From positions 1 through 22,260 of the forward strand of contig CAYTNN010000057.1 in assembly GCA_964439135.1 (NCBI GenBank): a DNA stretch of 22,260 nt, read 5' to 3'. Origin of the DNA: JAFGPJ01 sp964439135 (GTDB taxonomy: Bacteria > Planctomycetota > Phycisphaerae > Sedimentisphaerales > Anaerobacaceae). A program made the position numbers and the translations under genes. The notes under the pieces were generated by a model. That model made no database searches. It saw only the letters and a program-made list of their open reading frames with translations, and had not been told where the DNA came from. Shown here piece after piece: positions 1-7,951 of this stretch (position 1 is the stretch's first letter; every line of letters begins with the position of its first letter).

Positions 1-34
1 AAAGAGTAGAAAACGACGAAAAATTGAGCTTAAG

Positions 35-380
35 TTGAAAAAACAAACCCAATTTAGGAATGGGCAAAATAAACGCAAAGTCAATTATTACAAGGGTTTA
101 TATGCAATATATTGGATTGGACACTTGGTGAAAACAAACCCAATTCAAAGCCAAACAAAGCCAATATGCCGGCCTTCGGCCGGAAATACTAAGCACTAAG
201 CTCTAAATCCTAAATAAGACGAATGGGTGCTATTTGAAAAAACAAAGCCAATTTTTTAAGGGGCAAAATGACGTTAAGTCAATGTTAACAATGGTTTACG
301 GAGATTTTAATGGGCCGAGGCAACTAAAAAACAAAGCCAAACAAAGCCAAACAAAGCCAATTTCAAACGGGGCATCAACT
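35..380. repeat. Four degenerate ~90-105 bp direct repeats built on ACAAAGCCAA
   Basis: Four related blocks begin near 35, 129, 234 and 325. Each opens with a TGAAAA-like run followed by ACAAACCCAA or ACAAAGCCAA. Blocks 1 and 3 stay alignable for about 65 bp: both continue with AATTT, then GGGCAAAAT, then a GTCAAT stretch and a GGTTTA end. Block 4 ends AATTTCAAACGGGGCA, echoing the others. Copies of the 10-mer, counting one-base variants, lie at 43-52, 134-143, 145-154, 155-164, 242-251, 331-340, 341-350 and 351-360. No protein-like reading frame covers the region. The spacing suggests a duplicated intergenic unit, but its function is unknown. Confidence 0.75.
331..360. repeat. Perfect 3x tandem repeat of a 10-mer
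   Basis: Three exact head-to-tail copies of ACAAAGCCAA stand at 331-340, 341-350 and 351-360. The 10-bp period is close to one helical turn, so each unit would present the same DNA face. It lies about 170 bp upstream of the carbamoyltransferase start. Confidence 0.9.
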
Positions 381-528
381 GATTAACCGGATGAAGCGTT
401 TTTTTCGGGTACGCCACTTTTGCTTTGACCGGAATTCTAAATTGGCCGATATATCTTATAATTGAGCTATGGTTTGGCGTCCTGAACAGATTTAAATTTT
501 CCTAAGTGATTTTAACAAAAGATATTAT

Positions 529-2364
529 ATGAATATTTTGGGAATATCGGCATTTTATCATGACAGTGCTGCGGCACTTGTTCGCGACGGCGAAATTATC
601 GCCGCCGCCCAGGAGGAGCGTTTCACTCGAAAAAAGCACGACAGCCGATTTCCTACAAATGCCGTCGATTATTGCCTCGAAGCTGGGGGGCTGACCTCCG
701 AGCAGCTCGATTATGTCGTGTTCTATGAAAAGCCGCTGGTCAAATTCGAGAGATTGTTGGAAACATATATCGCTTACGCCCCTCGCGGGTTCCGGCAGTT
801 TCTAATGGCGATCCCGCTGTGGCTGCGGCAAAAACTCCACCTGCCGCGGGAAATGGACAAAGCCCTGAAGGGACGGTACAAAGGCCGCTATGTTTTCGTC
901 GAACATCACGAATCTCACGCTGCCAGCGCTTTTTTCCCTTCGGGATTCGAGGAAGCGGCCATTCTAACGATGGATGGTGTCGGAGAATGGGCGACGGCAA
1001 GCTTCGGCACGGGCAAAGGCAACCGGATCCAACTGACGAATGTTATCCACTTCCCGCACTCGTTAGGTCTTCTGTATTCGGCGTTCACATACTTCACAGG
1101 ATTTCGCGTCAATTCCGGCGAATACAAACTCATGGGCCTTGCACCTTACGGCGATCCTGTTTACTATGACGCCATCAAGGATAATCTAATCGACGTCAAG
1201 CCGGACGGCTCCTTTCGTCTGAATATGTCATATTTTCCCTATTGTCACAAGACCGTCATGACGAACAAAAAGTTCGAAAAACTTTTTGACGGGCCGCCGC
1301 GAAGGCCTGAATCGCCCCTGACCCAGCGTGAAATGGACATTGCCGCCTCAATTCAGAAGGTTACGGAAGAGATAATGCTGCTTGCGGCCCAGCACGTTTA
1401 TAACCAGACGCATATGAAGAATCTCGTCCTGGCTGGCGGCGTGGCACTGAATTGTGTCGGTAACGGCCGGATCCTGCGGGAGGGGCCTTTTGAAAATGTT
1501 TGGATACAACCAGCGGCAGGTGATGCCGGCGGAGCGCTGGGAGCCGCCCTTTTCGTCTGGTATCAACTGCTGGGAAACGAACGCAAAATCGACGGACGAG
1601 ACATGCAGCGTGCTTCTCTGCTGGGGCCGGCCTATAGTGATGAGCAAATCCGTGAGTTTCTCGATTCCGTGGGTGCCGAATATCAATCCTATGCCGACCA
1701 CGAGCAACTGATTGATAAGGTAGCAGATCTTATTGACAAGGGAAAAGTCGTGGGCTGGTTTCAGGATCGTATGGAATTTGGACCCCGCGCTCTGGGCAAC
1801 CGCAGCATTATCGGGGACGCCCGCAGCGAGAAAATGCAGTCGGTCATGAATCTCAAGATCAAGTTTCGCGAATCGTTTCGGCCTTTTGCTCCATGCGTGC
1901 TTCGCGAGTACGTTCAGGATTATTTTGAGATGCAGCCCGGGCAGGACAGCCCTTACATGCTGCTGGTCGCCCCTCTCAGAGAAGCAAAGCGTTTGCAGGT
2001 CAATACACCGCCGGCCCAGCTCAAAGGTCTGGACAAACTGAAAGCCAAACGCAGCGTCGTACCGGCCATTACACACGTGGATTATTCGGCACGTATCCAG
2101 ACGGTCGATGCCGGGCGTAACCCGAAACTTCATCGTCTAATGAGTCGTTTTAGCGAAAAGACCGGATGCCCGGTGATTATTAATACCAGTTTCAATATCC
2201 GTGGCGAACCGATTGTCTGCTCTCCGGAGCATGCTTATCGATGTTTTATGGCTACAAATATGGACGTTTTGGTTATGGAAGACCAGTTGCTGTACAAAGA
2301 AAAGCAACCAAATGCCAGGCAACATGAGATAGATGAATATAAAGCTCAATTCGAATTGGACTGA
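529..2364 (+). CDS. Carbamoyltransferase, NodU/CmcH family
   Basis: This 611-residue protein is full length for the family that transfers a carbamoyl group from carbamoyl phosphate, via carbamoyl-AMP, to a hydroxyl of a sugar, antibiotic or nodulation factor. The N-terminal Kae1/ASKHA-like half starts with GISAFYHDSAAAL (5-17). It carries the metal-binding HHESH motif at 126-130 and the nucleotide-site glycines at LAGGVALN (301-308) and GDAGGALG (331-338). The smaller YrdC-like C-terminal half has GWFQDRMEFGPRALGNRSI (409-427) and NTSFN (552-556). It leads a plus-strand cassette with an SxtJ-like protein 23 bp downstream and a DUF5989 protein after that. In cyanobacterial saxitoxin clusters a related enzyme (SxtI) accompanies SxtJ. 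The acceptor cannot be read from sequence; a surface glycan is my inference. Confidence 0.93.
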   Translation: MNILGISAFYHDSAAALVRDGEIIAAAQEERFTRKKHDSRFPTNAVDYCLEAGGLTSEQLDYVVFYEKPLVKFERLLETYIAYAPRGFRQFLMAIPLWLRQKLHLPREMDKALKGRYKGRYVFVEHHESHAASAFFPSGFEEAAILTMDGVGEWATASFGTGKGNRIQLTNVIHFPHSLGLLYSAFTYFTGFRVNSGEYKLMGLAPYGDPVYYDAIKDNLIDVKPDGSFRLNMSYFPYCHKTVMTNKKFEKLFDGPPRRPESPLTQREMDIAASIQKVTEEIMLLAAQHVYNQTHMKNLVLAGGVALNCVGNGRILREGPFENVWIQPAAGDAGGALGAALFVWYQLLGNERKIDGRDMQRASLLGPAYSDEQIREFLDSVGAEYQSYADHEQLIDKVADLIDKGKVVGWFQDRMEFGPRALGNRSIIGDARSEKMQSVMNLKIKFRESFRPFAPCVLREYVQDYFEMQPGQDSPYMLLVAPLREAKRLQVNTPPAQLKGLDKLKAKRSVVPAITHVDYSARIQTVDAGRNPKLHRLMSRFSEKTGCPVIINTSFNIRGEPIVCSPEHAYRCFMATNMDVLVMEDQLLYKEKQPNARQHEIDEYKAQFELD

Positions 2365-2387
2365 TTTATATCTTGGGGTAGTATGAT

Positions 2388-2807
2388 ATGTCGTTAATTG
2401 AAATAAACTGGCAGCCTGATCGGAAGCAACTACGCGGCTTTGGTTTTGCGGCCTTGATTGCAACAACCGCTATCTCGCTATTGCTGTATTTTATTAGAGG
2501 ATTGCCGATTTATTGGGCGGCGGCCATATTTGTCTTTGGTTTTATTATCTTTCTAAGCAGCAGGCTATATCTTAGACTAACAAAATTGTTCTATCTGGCC
2601 CTAACGGCAGTGACGAGCCCGATAGGATTCGTAATGAGTTTTCTATTAATGGCGGTTTTCTTTTTTTTGCTAATCACGCCTTTGTCGCTTATATTTCGCT
2701 TAATAGGCCGTGATTCGCTCAACCGCAAGTTTGATCCTGATACGAGCAGTTATTGGGAAACTCATTGTCAACCCAACAGTCTCGATCGGTATTTCCACCA
2801 GTTCTAA
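2388..2807 (+). CDS. SxtJ-like membrane protein
   Basis: This 139-residue, very hydrophobic protein has about three to four membrane segments (roughly 18-35, 40-60, 65-80 and 85-108). A short polar C-terminus follows that reads RLIGRDSLNRKFD and ends near SYWETH. Those tail signatures and the size match the SxtJ family, small membrane proteins of unknown biochemical role that travel with SxtI-like carbamoyltransferases. It begins 23 bp after the carbamoyltransferase stop and ends 15 bp before the next gene, so the three are probably co-transcribed. I infer that it helps recruit or localise the carbamoyltransferase at the membrane; this has not been shown. Confidence 0.85.
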   Translation: MSLIEINWQPDRKQLRGFGFAALIATTAISLLLYFIRGLPIYWAAAIFVFGFIIFLSSRLYLRLTKLFYLALTAVTSPIGFVMSFLLMAVFFFLLITPLSLIFRLIGRDSLNRKFDPDTSSYWETHCQPNSLDRYFHQF

Positions 2808-2822
2808 AATTGGAGAGCATAG

Positions 2823-3032
2823 ATGCCTAAAAATACTCAACAGAAAGAAACCGACAAGTTTGATGAACTTGCCGGCCAAAAGCGTCCATCTCTGCCTGCA
2901 GAATTCTGGTTTTTTCTCAAACATAATAAAAAATGGTGGCTGTTGCCGATACTGATTGCCCTGCTGCTTTTAAGCTTGATTATACTGCTTGGCGGAACGG
3001 CGATAGCGCCTTTTATCTATCCGCTCTTTTAA
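2823..3032 (+). CDS. DUF5989 family small membrane protein
   Basis: This 69-residue protein has a polar N-terminus, then EFWFFLKHNKKWWLLPI (about 27-43) and one strongly hydrophobic helix ending IAPFIYPLF. The aromatic-lysine motif before a single TM and the IYPLF end are typical of DUF5989. A GGAGAG ribosome-binding site lies 9 bp upstream of the ATG. It is third in the carbamoyltransferase-SxtJ cassette, its usual setting. Its last 20 bases, including the stop codon, overlap the end of the convergent SGNH/TPR gene. Its molecular role is unknown. Confidence 0.88.
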   Translation: MPKNTQQKETDKFDELAGQKRPSLPAEFWFFLKHNKKWWLLPILIALLLLSLIILLGGTAIAPFIYPLF

Positions 3033-5292
3033 TGGCGTTTAATATTTTATGCACCTTTGCGGAATTAGGATCTATCTGCAAAGCAATCTCAAGCTCTTTG
3101 ATAGCCTGGCCCCTTTGTCCCTGTTCCTGCAGAACGATTCCCAGATTGTAATGCAGGTCCAGGTTGTCCGGCACGAATTTCAAGCCGTTTCGATATGCTT
3201 TCAGTGCTTTCTCGATCTTGCCTTGCTGGAACAACACTAATCCCAGATTATTGTGCACTTCGGCCCTGTCCGGCACTAATTGGGCTGTCCTGGAATAATG
3301 CTCAACAGCCTTGTCATAGTCTTTCTTAAGGTGATAAGCAAATCCCAGGTTGAAATGTGATTCGGGAAAGGTGGGATAGATTCGTACCGACTCCAGATTA
3401 TTAGCGATAGCCGCATCAAGGTCTCCTCCTTTGCCGCATAATAAACCTAATACGGCGAAAGCTTCAAAATGATTCGGCACAGAACTCAGAACCAAACGAT
3501 ACTGAGCGGCGGCGGCGTTGTCTTTACCCAAATCTTCGAGCAATTGGCCGTACTTCCAATGCAGCCACCAGTCCGATGGCGTTTGCTCAATCGCCCGGCG
3601 ATACTGAACTTCAACTTGATTAACAAGCTCCGGGGAAATGGCTGCCTTATATGCATCGATTTGAAGCTCCATTTGCTTGACCCGCTGATTCTGGTACAGT
3701 TGATTCGTAAACGGCGCCTGCTTTATATAATCATTCAGAACCTTCTCGGCGATGTTGTACTGGTCCCAATCCGTGTACGCCAAATCCCGAGCACATTCGG
3801 CCTCGGTCGGGAAAGGACGATCATCGGCCCTGGAACTTTTTATCCGCCCGGGAAGTATCTTTTCAACCTGCTCGAAAATCGCTCCGGCCAGAAGATAATT
3901 GCCTTTGAAATTCATGTGGACGTGCTCGTAAAACAGTTCCTCGCCCGGAGTACGGTTCGGGCTGTTCTCTTCGAAAACATTAACGGCATCCACGAGATAA
4001 ACGCCGTCGACGGTTTTATTGCCGGCTGTATCGCGCACAATCTCGTTTATCCGCGTATCGGCGCGAAACCTCAGCGTGTCCAATTCACGCGCCCGGATAT
4101 ATCCGGCCCGGGCTTTTTCATAGTCGCCCATTTCCCAGTAACACCGGCCCAGGCGAAACTGCAGGTCCGCATAGCTGTCATCAATCTTGGCGGCTTGAAG
4201 ATACAGATCAACTGCCTCAGCATAATTTCCGTCCGTCTCATATGTAATCCCCCGCTGATAAATCTCATCCCAGCTTTTCTTTTCGGCATCTGTAAGGTTC
4301 GGCCTGTGAAGAGATGCAAACGGAGGGCTGTCTTTCAGGTTGCAGGGCACCGTGCAGAAAATTATATTTATGCCGCTCTTACAGGCAAGGCGGCGAATAT
4401 CCTGCAGGTTCCTCTGGAAGTGCTCGTACACGATTTCCAGGCTGGCGTCTCCCGCCCTTACCTGCTTATCGAGAAACATTTCCAGGCCGCGCCAAATCTT
4501 CGGGGAATTGCCGGCGCCTGCCGATTCCAGCAGATTCGTCACGAGCTGGCCCAGCTTTGTAGCTTTAAGCGCAATCCTCAGGCGGATGGCAGACATGCTG
4601 GAGCTCATCGTCGAAAAGACGGTTCCGGCCCCGTAGGGACCGACCACTTCGTTGTTGCCGAGATATACGATAAAAAGGTCGCCCTGATATCGCGTGCAAT
4701 CGTCGGCGATTTCAAGAACCACATGAGAATTGATGGCCGGCATCGCAGCGGTAACAACTTCGAAATTCGCTTTCGGATACTGCCGGCGCAGCATAACTTC
4801 CAGCATCCGTCCGAAACAAAAAGCTCCATCGGGCGTACCCGCCGCGGCAGAAGCTCCCATTACAAAGATACGATAGGTATCTTCCGATTTATTCGCAGGA
4901 AAAACAAACGGCTCGGTCGTCCGTGCGATGTTTGGGTGAAAGAACCGCCAGGCAAATTTAGTGTTGTTATAATAACAAGGTTCATCATTAATTTTGTCTT
5001 TGATAGTTATGGTTGTGGGGAAACCATAACCGCCGAGACGCAGAGAAATCTCCAGCAACAAGAACAGAATAGCCGGTATGACGGTAACTGCAATTATGCG
5101 AAACAGCCAGAGACGCCGGCCGGTCACTAAAGGCGGCATCACTTTTTCCCCGCTCTTTTGTTTATCTTTCTTTTTGGAAGAAGTGGCGGTTTTTTTCTTC
5201 GCTGGCAAGTGATTTTTGCCTTTGCGCCGCAGGACGTCTTGTTTGGTACGCGATGAGGATTTCCTGCCCTTTTTTCTGTGTTTGTCAGGCAT
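3013..5292 (-). CDS. Membrane-anchored SGNH-hydrolase-like protein with TPR repeats
   Basis: This 759-residue protein has a very basic N-terminal tail (1-50, rich in K and R), one TM helix (about 61-82), and an exported body. The body resembles SGNH/GDSL esterases or acyltransferases. The block I nucleophile motif reads GAS (146-148, Ser148 in place of GDS), block III reads GNNE (212-215), and the block V histidine is probably His459 in EHVH. Two TPRs (about 345-405) sit between blocks III and V, and a further TPR array fills about 555-750 (motifs such as NLGFAYHLKKDYDKAVEHY). A lipase or O-acyltransferase role on an envelope glycan is plausible. No Shine-Dalgarno is evident. It follows the pseudouridine synthase gene by about 40 bp and is probably in the UbiA operon. 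Confidence 0.85.
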   Translation of the reverse strand: MPDKHRKKGRKSSSRTKQDVLRRKGKNHLPAKKKTATSSKKKDKQKSGEKVMPPLVTGRRLWLFRIIAVTVIPAILFLLLEISLRLGGYGFPTTITIKDKINDEPCYYNNTKFAWRFFHPNIARTTEPFVFPANKSEDTYRIFVMGASAAAGTPDGAFCFGRMLEVMLRRQYPKANFEVVTAAMPAINSHVVLEIADDCTRYQGDLFIVYLGNNEVVGPYGAGTVFSTMSSSMSAIRLRIALKATKLGQLVTNLLESAGAGNSPKIWRGLEMFLDKQVRAGDASLEIVYEHFQRNLQDIRRLACKSGINIIFCTVPCNLKDSPPFASLHRPNLTDAEKKSWDEIYQRGITYETDGNYAEAVDLYLQAAKIDDSYADLQFRLGRCYWEMGDYEKARAGYIRARELDTLRFRADTRINEIVRDTAGNKTVDGVYLVDAVNVFEENSPNRTPGEELFYEHVHMNFKGNYLLAGAIFEQVEKILPGRIKSSRADDRPFPTEAECARDLAYTDWDQYNIAEKVLNDYIKQAPFTNQLYQNQRVKQMELQIDAYKAAISPELVNQVEVQYRRAIEQTPSDWWLHWKYGQLLEDLGKDNAAAAQYRLVLSSVPNHFEAFAVLGLLCGKGGDLDAAIANNLESVRIYPTFPESHFNLGFAYHLKKDYDKAVEHYSRTAQLVPDRAEVHNNLGLVLFQQGKIEKALKAYRNGLKFVPDNLDLHYNLGIVLQEQGQRGQAIKELEIALQIDPNSAKVHKILNAIKRADR

Positions 5293-5332
5293 TGGTTAGT
5301 TTCTGCAAGCGCGTTTTTCTCTCAAAAACAGT

Positions 5333-6052
5333 TTAGTCGGCGGTAATCTTTTTCAGGTGTGCAACTTCGGCCCTGGTTAATGTTCTGAATTTGCCAACGC
5401 CAAGGCCTCGGACGGTAAGCTTGCCGAAGCTCGTTCTCGTCAGCGATTTAACAGGCAAGCCGACGTTTGCCAACATTCTGCGAACCTGACGGTTCAGGCC
5501 TTGTTTGATGGTAATTTCAATTGAAGATTCGTTATGTCTGCGTTTTAATATTTTTACTGACGCCCTGCCGGTTTTACCCTCCGCCAGCCAGACTCCTTTT
5601 TTTAACTTTACAATTTGTTCCCCGGAAATCTCACCGTTAATCCTGACGACATAGGTCTTTGCAATTCCATATCTGGGATGTGTCAGCCTGTTCGTCAGCT
5701 CGCTGTCGTTGGTCAGAATAATCAGGCCCGTAGTATCGGCATCGAGTCTGCCGACACAAAAGATACGCTCTTTCGTGTGGACAAGGTCAATCGCTTTTTT
5801 TCTGCCCCGAGGATCGCGGTTCGTGCATATCACGCCCTTGGGCTTGTTCAAAAGGAAATAGACCTTCTGTGCAGCGCGAATTTTTTTCCCGTACACAGTG
5901 ATAATATCTTTTTCCGGATCAACGAAGGCCGGCAGCTCATCCACAACTTTGCGGTTCACCCTGACCTCTCCGCTGAGTATCAGCTCCTCGCACTTTCTCC
6001 GCGAATCGATACCGGCCGCCGCCAAAACCTTCTGTAATCTTTGTTCAGTCAT
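5333..6052 (-). CDS. RsuA/RluB/RluE/RluF-family pseudouridine synthase
   Basis: This 239-residue protein converts specific uridines in ribosomal RNA to pseudouridine. An S4 RNA-binding domain (about 1-50, RLQKVLAAAGIDSRRKCEELI) precedes the catalytic core. The catalytic aspartate is Asp104 in GRLDADTTGLIILTND. NKPKGVICTNRD and LNRQVRRMLANVG complete the RluB/RsuA signature. The size and motif set point to RluB (23S rRNA) more than RsuA, but the target is not certain. I chose the ATG at 6052 because family proteins begin close to RLQKVLA. A TTG at 6067 would add five residues and overlap the UbiA stop by four bases. This housekeeping gene is placed between two envelope-type genes. Confidence 0.92.
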   Translation of the reverse strand: MTEQRLQKVLAAAGIDSRRKCEELILSGEVRVNRKVVDELPAFVDPEKDIITVYGKKIRAAQKVYFLLNKPKGVICTNRDPRGRKKAIDLVHTKERIFCVGRLDADTTGLIILTNDSELTNRLTHPRYGIAKTYVVRINGEISGEQIVKLKKGVWLAEGKTGRASVKILKRRHNESSIEITIKQGLNRQVRRMLANVGLPVKSLTRTSFGKLTVRGLGVGKFRTLTRAEVAHLKKITAD

Positions 6053-6063
6053 AATGAGCTTAA

Positions 6064-6963
6064 TCAATAAGCCGAGATATTGCCAAAGCTGATACCAAGC
6101 TTATCGGCGTTAATAATTATGATACAAGATAAAACCCAAAGAACAAGGCCGATCTGAAACGGCAAATCCTTGTACATAAGCTGCAGCGGGTCAGAGAATC
6201 TGCCCTGTTGTATTAACAAACTGAAACGGAAAATGCAGTACAGGACCAGCGGCGTAGTATATACAAGATTGTTCGTACCGAAAATCCGCAGTGTCCTGTC
6301 ATCCATCGTATATAGCAGAAAACATACCACCGCCAGGCCACTGGTGACATCAAGCATGTGAGCGAGCAGCTCGGGCGTATAGCCGGCCAACGTTTCGCGA
6401 AATGATTCACTGTTTTCACGAAGCAGGATTATTTCGCCCCGGCGTTTGCTGAACGCTAAAAACAGGCACAGAGCAAAGGTGCAAATAATCAGCCAGGGCG
6501 AGATAAATACGCCCACAACGATTGCCCCAGCGATAGCCCGCAGACAGAAACCTACTGATATGACCACGCAGTCCAGAATCATCATTCTCTTGAACAAGAG
6601 CGAATAGATAATCATCAGCACAATATAGGCCAGGATGACGGTTGCAAAGCTTCGAGCGAGCGCGAAACTGCCGACGATTGCCGCCGCTGCACATAGAGCA
6701 GACACCACAACCGCAGAGTTAATACTAACACTTCCCGCCGCGATTGGCCGTTTGCGTTTTTCGGGATGAAGGTAGTCCGCCTTGCGGTCAATAATGTCAT
6801 TGAAAATGTAAATAGCCGAAGCAGCTAAACAGAAGCAGAAAAAAGCGCCAATCGCCCTGCCGACAGCAAGAGGGACGGTAATTTTTTGTCCAAATATCAG
6901 GGCCGCAAATACAAACCCATTCTTGGTCCAGTGCTGCGGACGCATTATTCGCAACAGTTTCAT
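6064..6963 (-). CDS. UbiA-family prenyltransferase, decaprenyl-phosphate phosphoribosyltransferase-like
   Basis: This 299-residue polytopic protein has about eight to nine membrane segments. The N-terminal RPQHWTKN motif (8-15) and the Mg/diphosphate loop NDIIDRKADYLHPEKRKRPI (55-74) are those of the subgroup typified by mycobacterial Rv3806c. Members join polyprenyl phosphate to phosphoribosyl diphosphate to give polyprenyl-phosphoryl-5-phosphoribose, the first lipid-linked step toward D-arabinofuranose or D-ribose donors. This subgroup differs from the ubiquinone enzyme in having HP.K...RP after the aspartates. AAAGGTAG precedes the ATG. It is first in a minus-strand operon with the pseudouridine synthase and the SGNH/TPR protein, and faces a HAD phosphatase gene across about 200 bp. 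Substrate specificity is inferred. Confidence 0.87.
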   Translation of the reverse strand: MKLLRIMRPQHWTKNGFVFAALIFGQKITVPLAVGRAIGAFFCFCLAASAIYIFNDIIDRKADYLHPEKRKRPIAAGSVSINSAVVVSALCAAAAIVGSFALARSFATVILAYIVLMIIYSLLFKRMMILDCVVISVGFCLRAIAGAIVVGVFISPWLIICTFALCLFLAFSKRRGEIILLRENSESFRETLAGYTPELLAHMLDVTSGLAVVCFLLYTMDDRTLRIFGTNNLVYTTPLVLYCIFRFSLLIQQGRFSDPLQLMYKDLPFQIGLVLWVLSCIIIINADKLGISFGNISAY

Positions 6964-7058
6964 GCCACTACCTTTCGCTATTTACACATGAGAGTCAATA
7001 TGCCATTCCCACAAAAACAGGAATCAATTTACTCGATGCTATTGACTTATTGAAAATA

Positions 7059-7087
7059 TCGACATTCAGGCCGATAAGGCGTAAAAT
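7059..7087 (+). promoter_or_regulatory. Candidate sigma-70 promoter for the HAD gene
   Basis: TCGACA (7059-7064) and TAAAAT (7082-7087) are separated by exactly 17 bp; each matches consensus at five of six bases. Transcription would start near 7094, giving a leader of about 78 nt. A perfect minus-strand TATAAT lies at 7096-7091 but has only a poor -35, so a divergent UbiA promoter overlapping this one is possible but unsupported. Confidence 0.45.
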
Positions 7088-7171
7088 AAAATTATATGTT
7101 AATAAGCTCATAATGCATAGCGAATCGTGAAAATTTGTGTAGGATGGGGCGAGAATTACGAGGCTTGAATT

Positions 7172-7855
7172 ATGATAACAACTGTTGTTTTTGATCTTGA
7201 CGACACGCTTTACGATGAAATTGAGTATTGCAAAAGCGGCTTTACCGCCGTAGCCGAGTTTCTCGCCGAGCTGTCTGAGGCCCCTCCTGCCGAGCGTGTT
7301 TTTGGCGCTCTATGGAAACAATTCACTGCCGGCAACCGAACGAAGACTTTTAACGCGGCTCTCGATGAGCTTGACATGAGCTATGATGATAAGCGTATTG
7401 GGGAACTGGTAAATGTTTATCGCAACCACTTCCCGAAGATAACACTGCCCCAGGACAGCCGGGACGTCCTTTGCGAGCTGAGGGCAAAATATACGCTGGC
7501 CTTGCTGACCGACGGTTTCCTGCCGGCCCAAAAATTGAAAGTACAATCGCTGGGAATCGAGAAATTTTTTAAGTGCATTGTCTATACAGAACAGCTCGGC
7601 AGGGAATTCTGGAAACCATCGACTGCCGGCTTTGAAAAGATCATGCAAGCCTCGGAGGCAAGGCCGGAAAATATGGTTTATATCGCTGATAACGAAAAAA
7701 AGGATTTTATCGCGCCGAATAAATTGAGATTTTTAACCGTTCAGCTAATTCGTTCGGCACGTATACACACTTCAATCTCCGCCCAATCCGGAGCTAAAGC
7801 ACAATGCATAATACACAAAATCAGCCAATTACCCGCCCTTTTAGACGGACTTTGA
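7172..7855 (+). CDS. HAD-superfamily hydrolase (subfamily IA phosphatase)
   Basis: This 227-residue protein carries the four HAD motifs. Motif I is DLDDT (8-12), with Asp8 as nucleophile. Motif II is the threonine in LALLTDGF, motif III is the lysine in REFWKPS, and motif IV is YIADNEKKDF with acidic residues. The helical cap (about 15-90) is that of subfamily IA, similar to YjjG-like nucleotidases and sugar-phosphate phosphatases. A GAGG ribosome-binding site lies 8 bp before the ATG. Substrate is unknown. It is divergent from the UbiA-like gene, which makes a phosphatase for polyprenyl-phosphoryl-5-phosphoribose an attractive but unproven role. Confidence 0.85.
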   Translation: MITTVVFDLDDTLYDEIEYCKSGFTAVAEFLAELSEAPPAERVFGALWKQFTAGNRTKTFNAALDELDMSYDDKRIGELVNVYRNHFPKITLPQDSRDVLCELRAKYTLALLTDGFLPAQKLKVQSLGIEKFFKCIVYTEQLGREFWKPSTAGFEKIMQASEARPENMVYIADNEKKDFIAPNKLRFLTVQLIRSARIHTSISAQSGAKAQCIIHKISQLPALLDGL

Positions 7856-7951
7856 GGCTTTCGTTCGTATCGTATGCCATGCCCAAAATCCACGCTGACA
7901 ATCTCCAAACAATCATTCTTCTGAAAAAGGCTTCTATGCGGGCTTTTTTTG

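Larger units (their letters stand above)
1..528. other. Gene-free region upstream of the carbamoyltransferase
   Basis: This 528-bp stretch holds no convincing coding sequence. Besides the ACAAAGCCAA repeats it contains a perfect GC hairpin at 169-183 (CCGGCC, TTC, GGCCGG), followed by an A/T-rich run of short near-repeats of the CTAAG/CTAAA type at 188-216. A perfect TATAAT at 457-462 could be a -10 element for the downstream cassette. The only TTGACC-like -35 (425-430) is 26 bp away, too far for a standard promoter, so I do not call one. Confidence 0.6.

Noticed and set aside
331..360. CRISPR-like array
   Set aside because: The 10-bp units are contiguous without spacers and no cas gene is present.
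425..462. TTGACC and TATAAT upstream of the carbamoyltransferase
   Set aside because: The spacing is 26 bp, well outside the 16-18 bp norm; no other -35 fits the perfect TATAAT.
3469..5130. Very long plus-strand open frame (553 codons) opposite the SGNH/TPR gene
   Set aside because: It is a mirror of the real minus-strand gene; the TPR and SGNH motifs are all in the minus frame and the plus product has no recognisable motif.
7923..7950. Possible intrinsic terminator after the HAD gene
   Set aside because: An AAAAAG/CTTTTT stem with a T7 run exists, but the stem is only six weak pairs with a mismatch above it, so it is too unstable to call.
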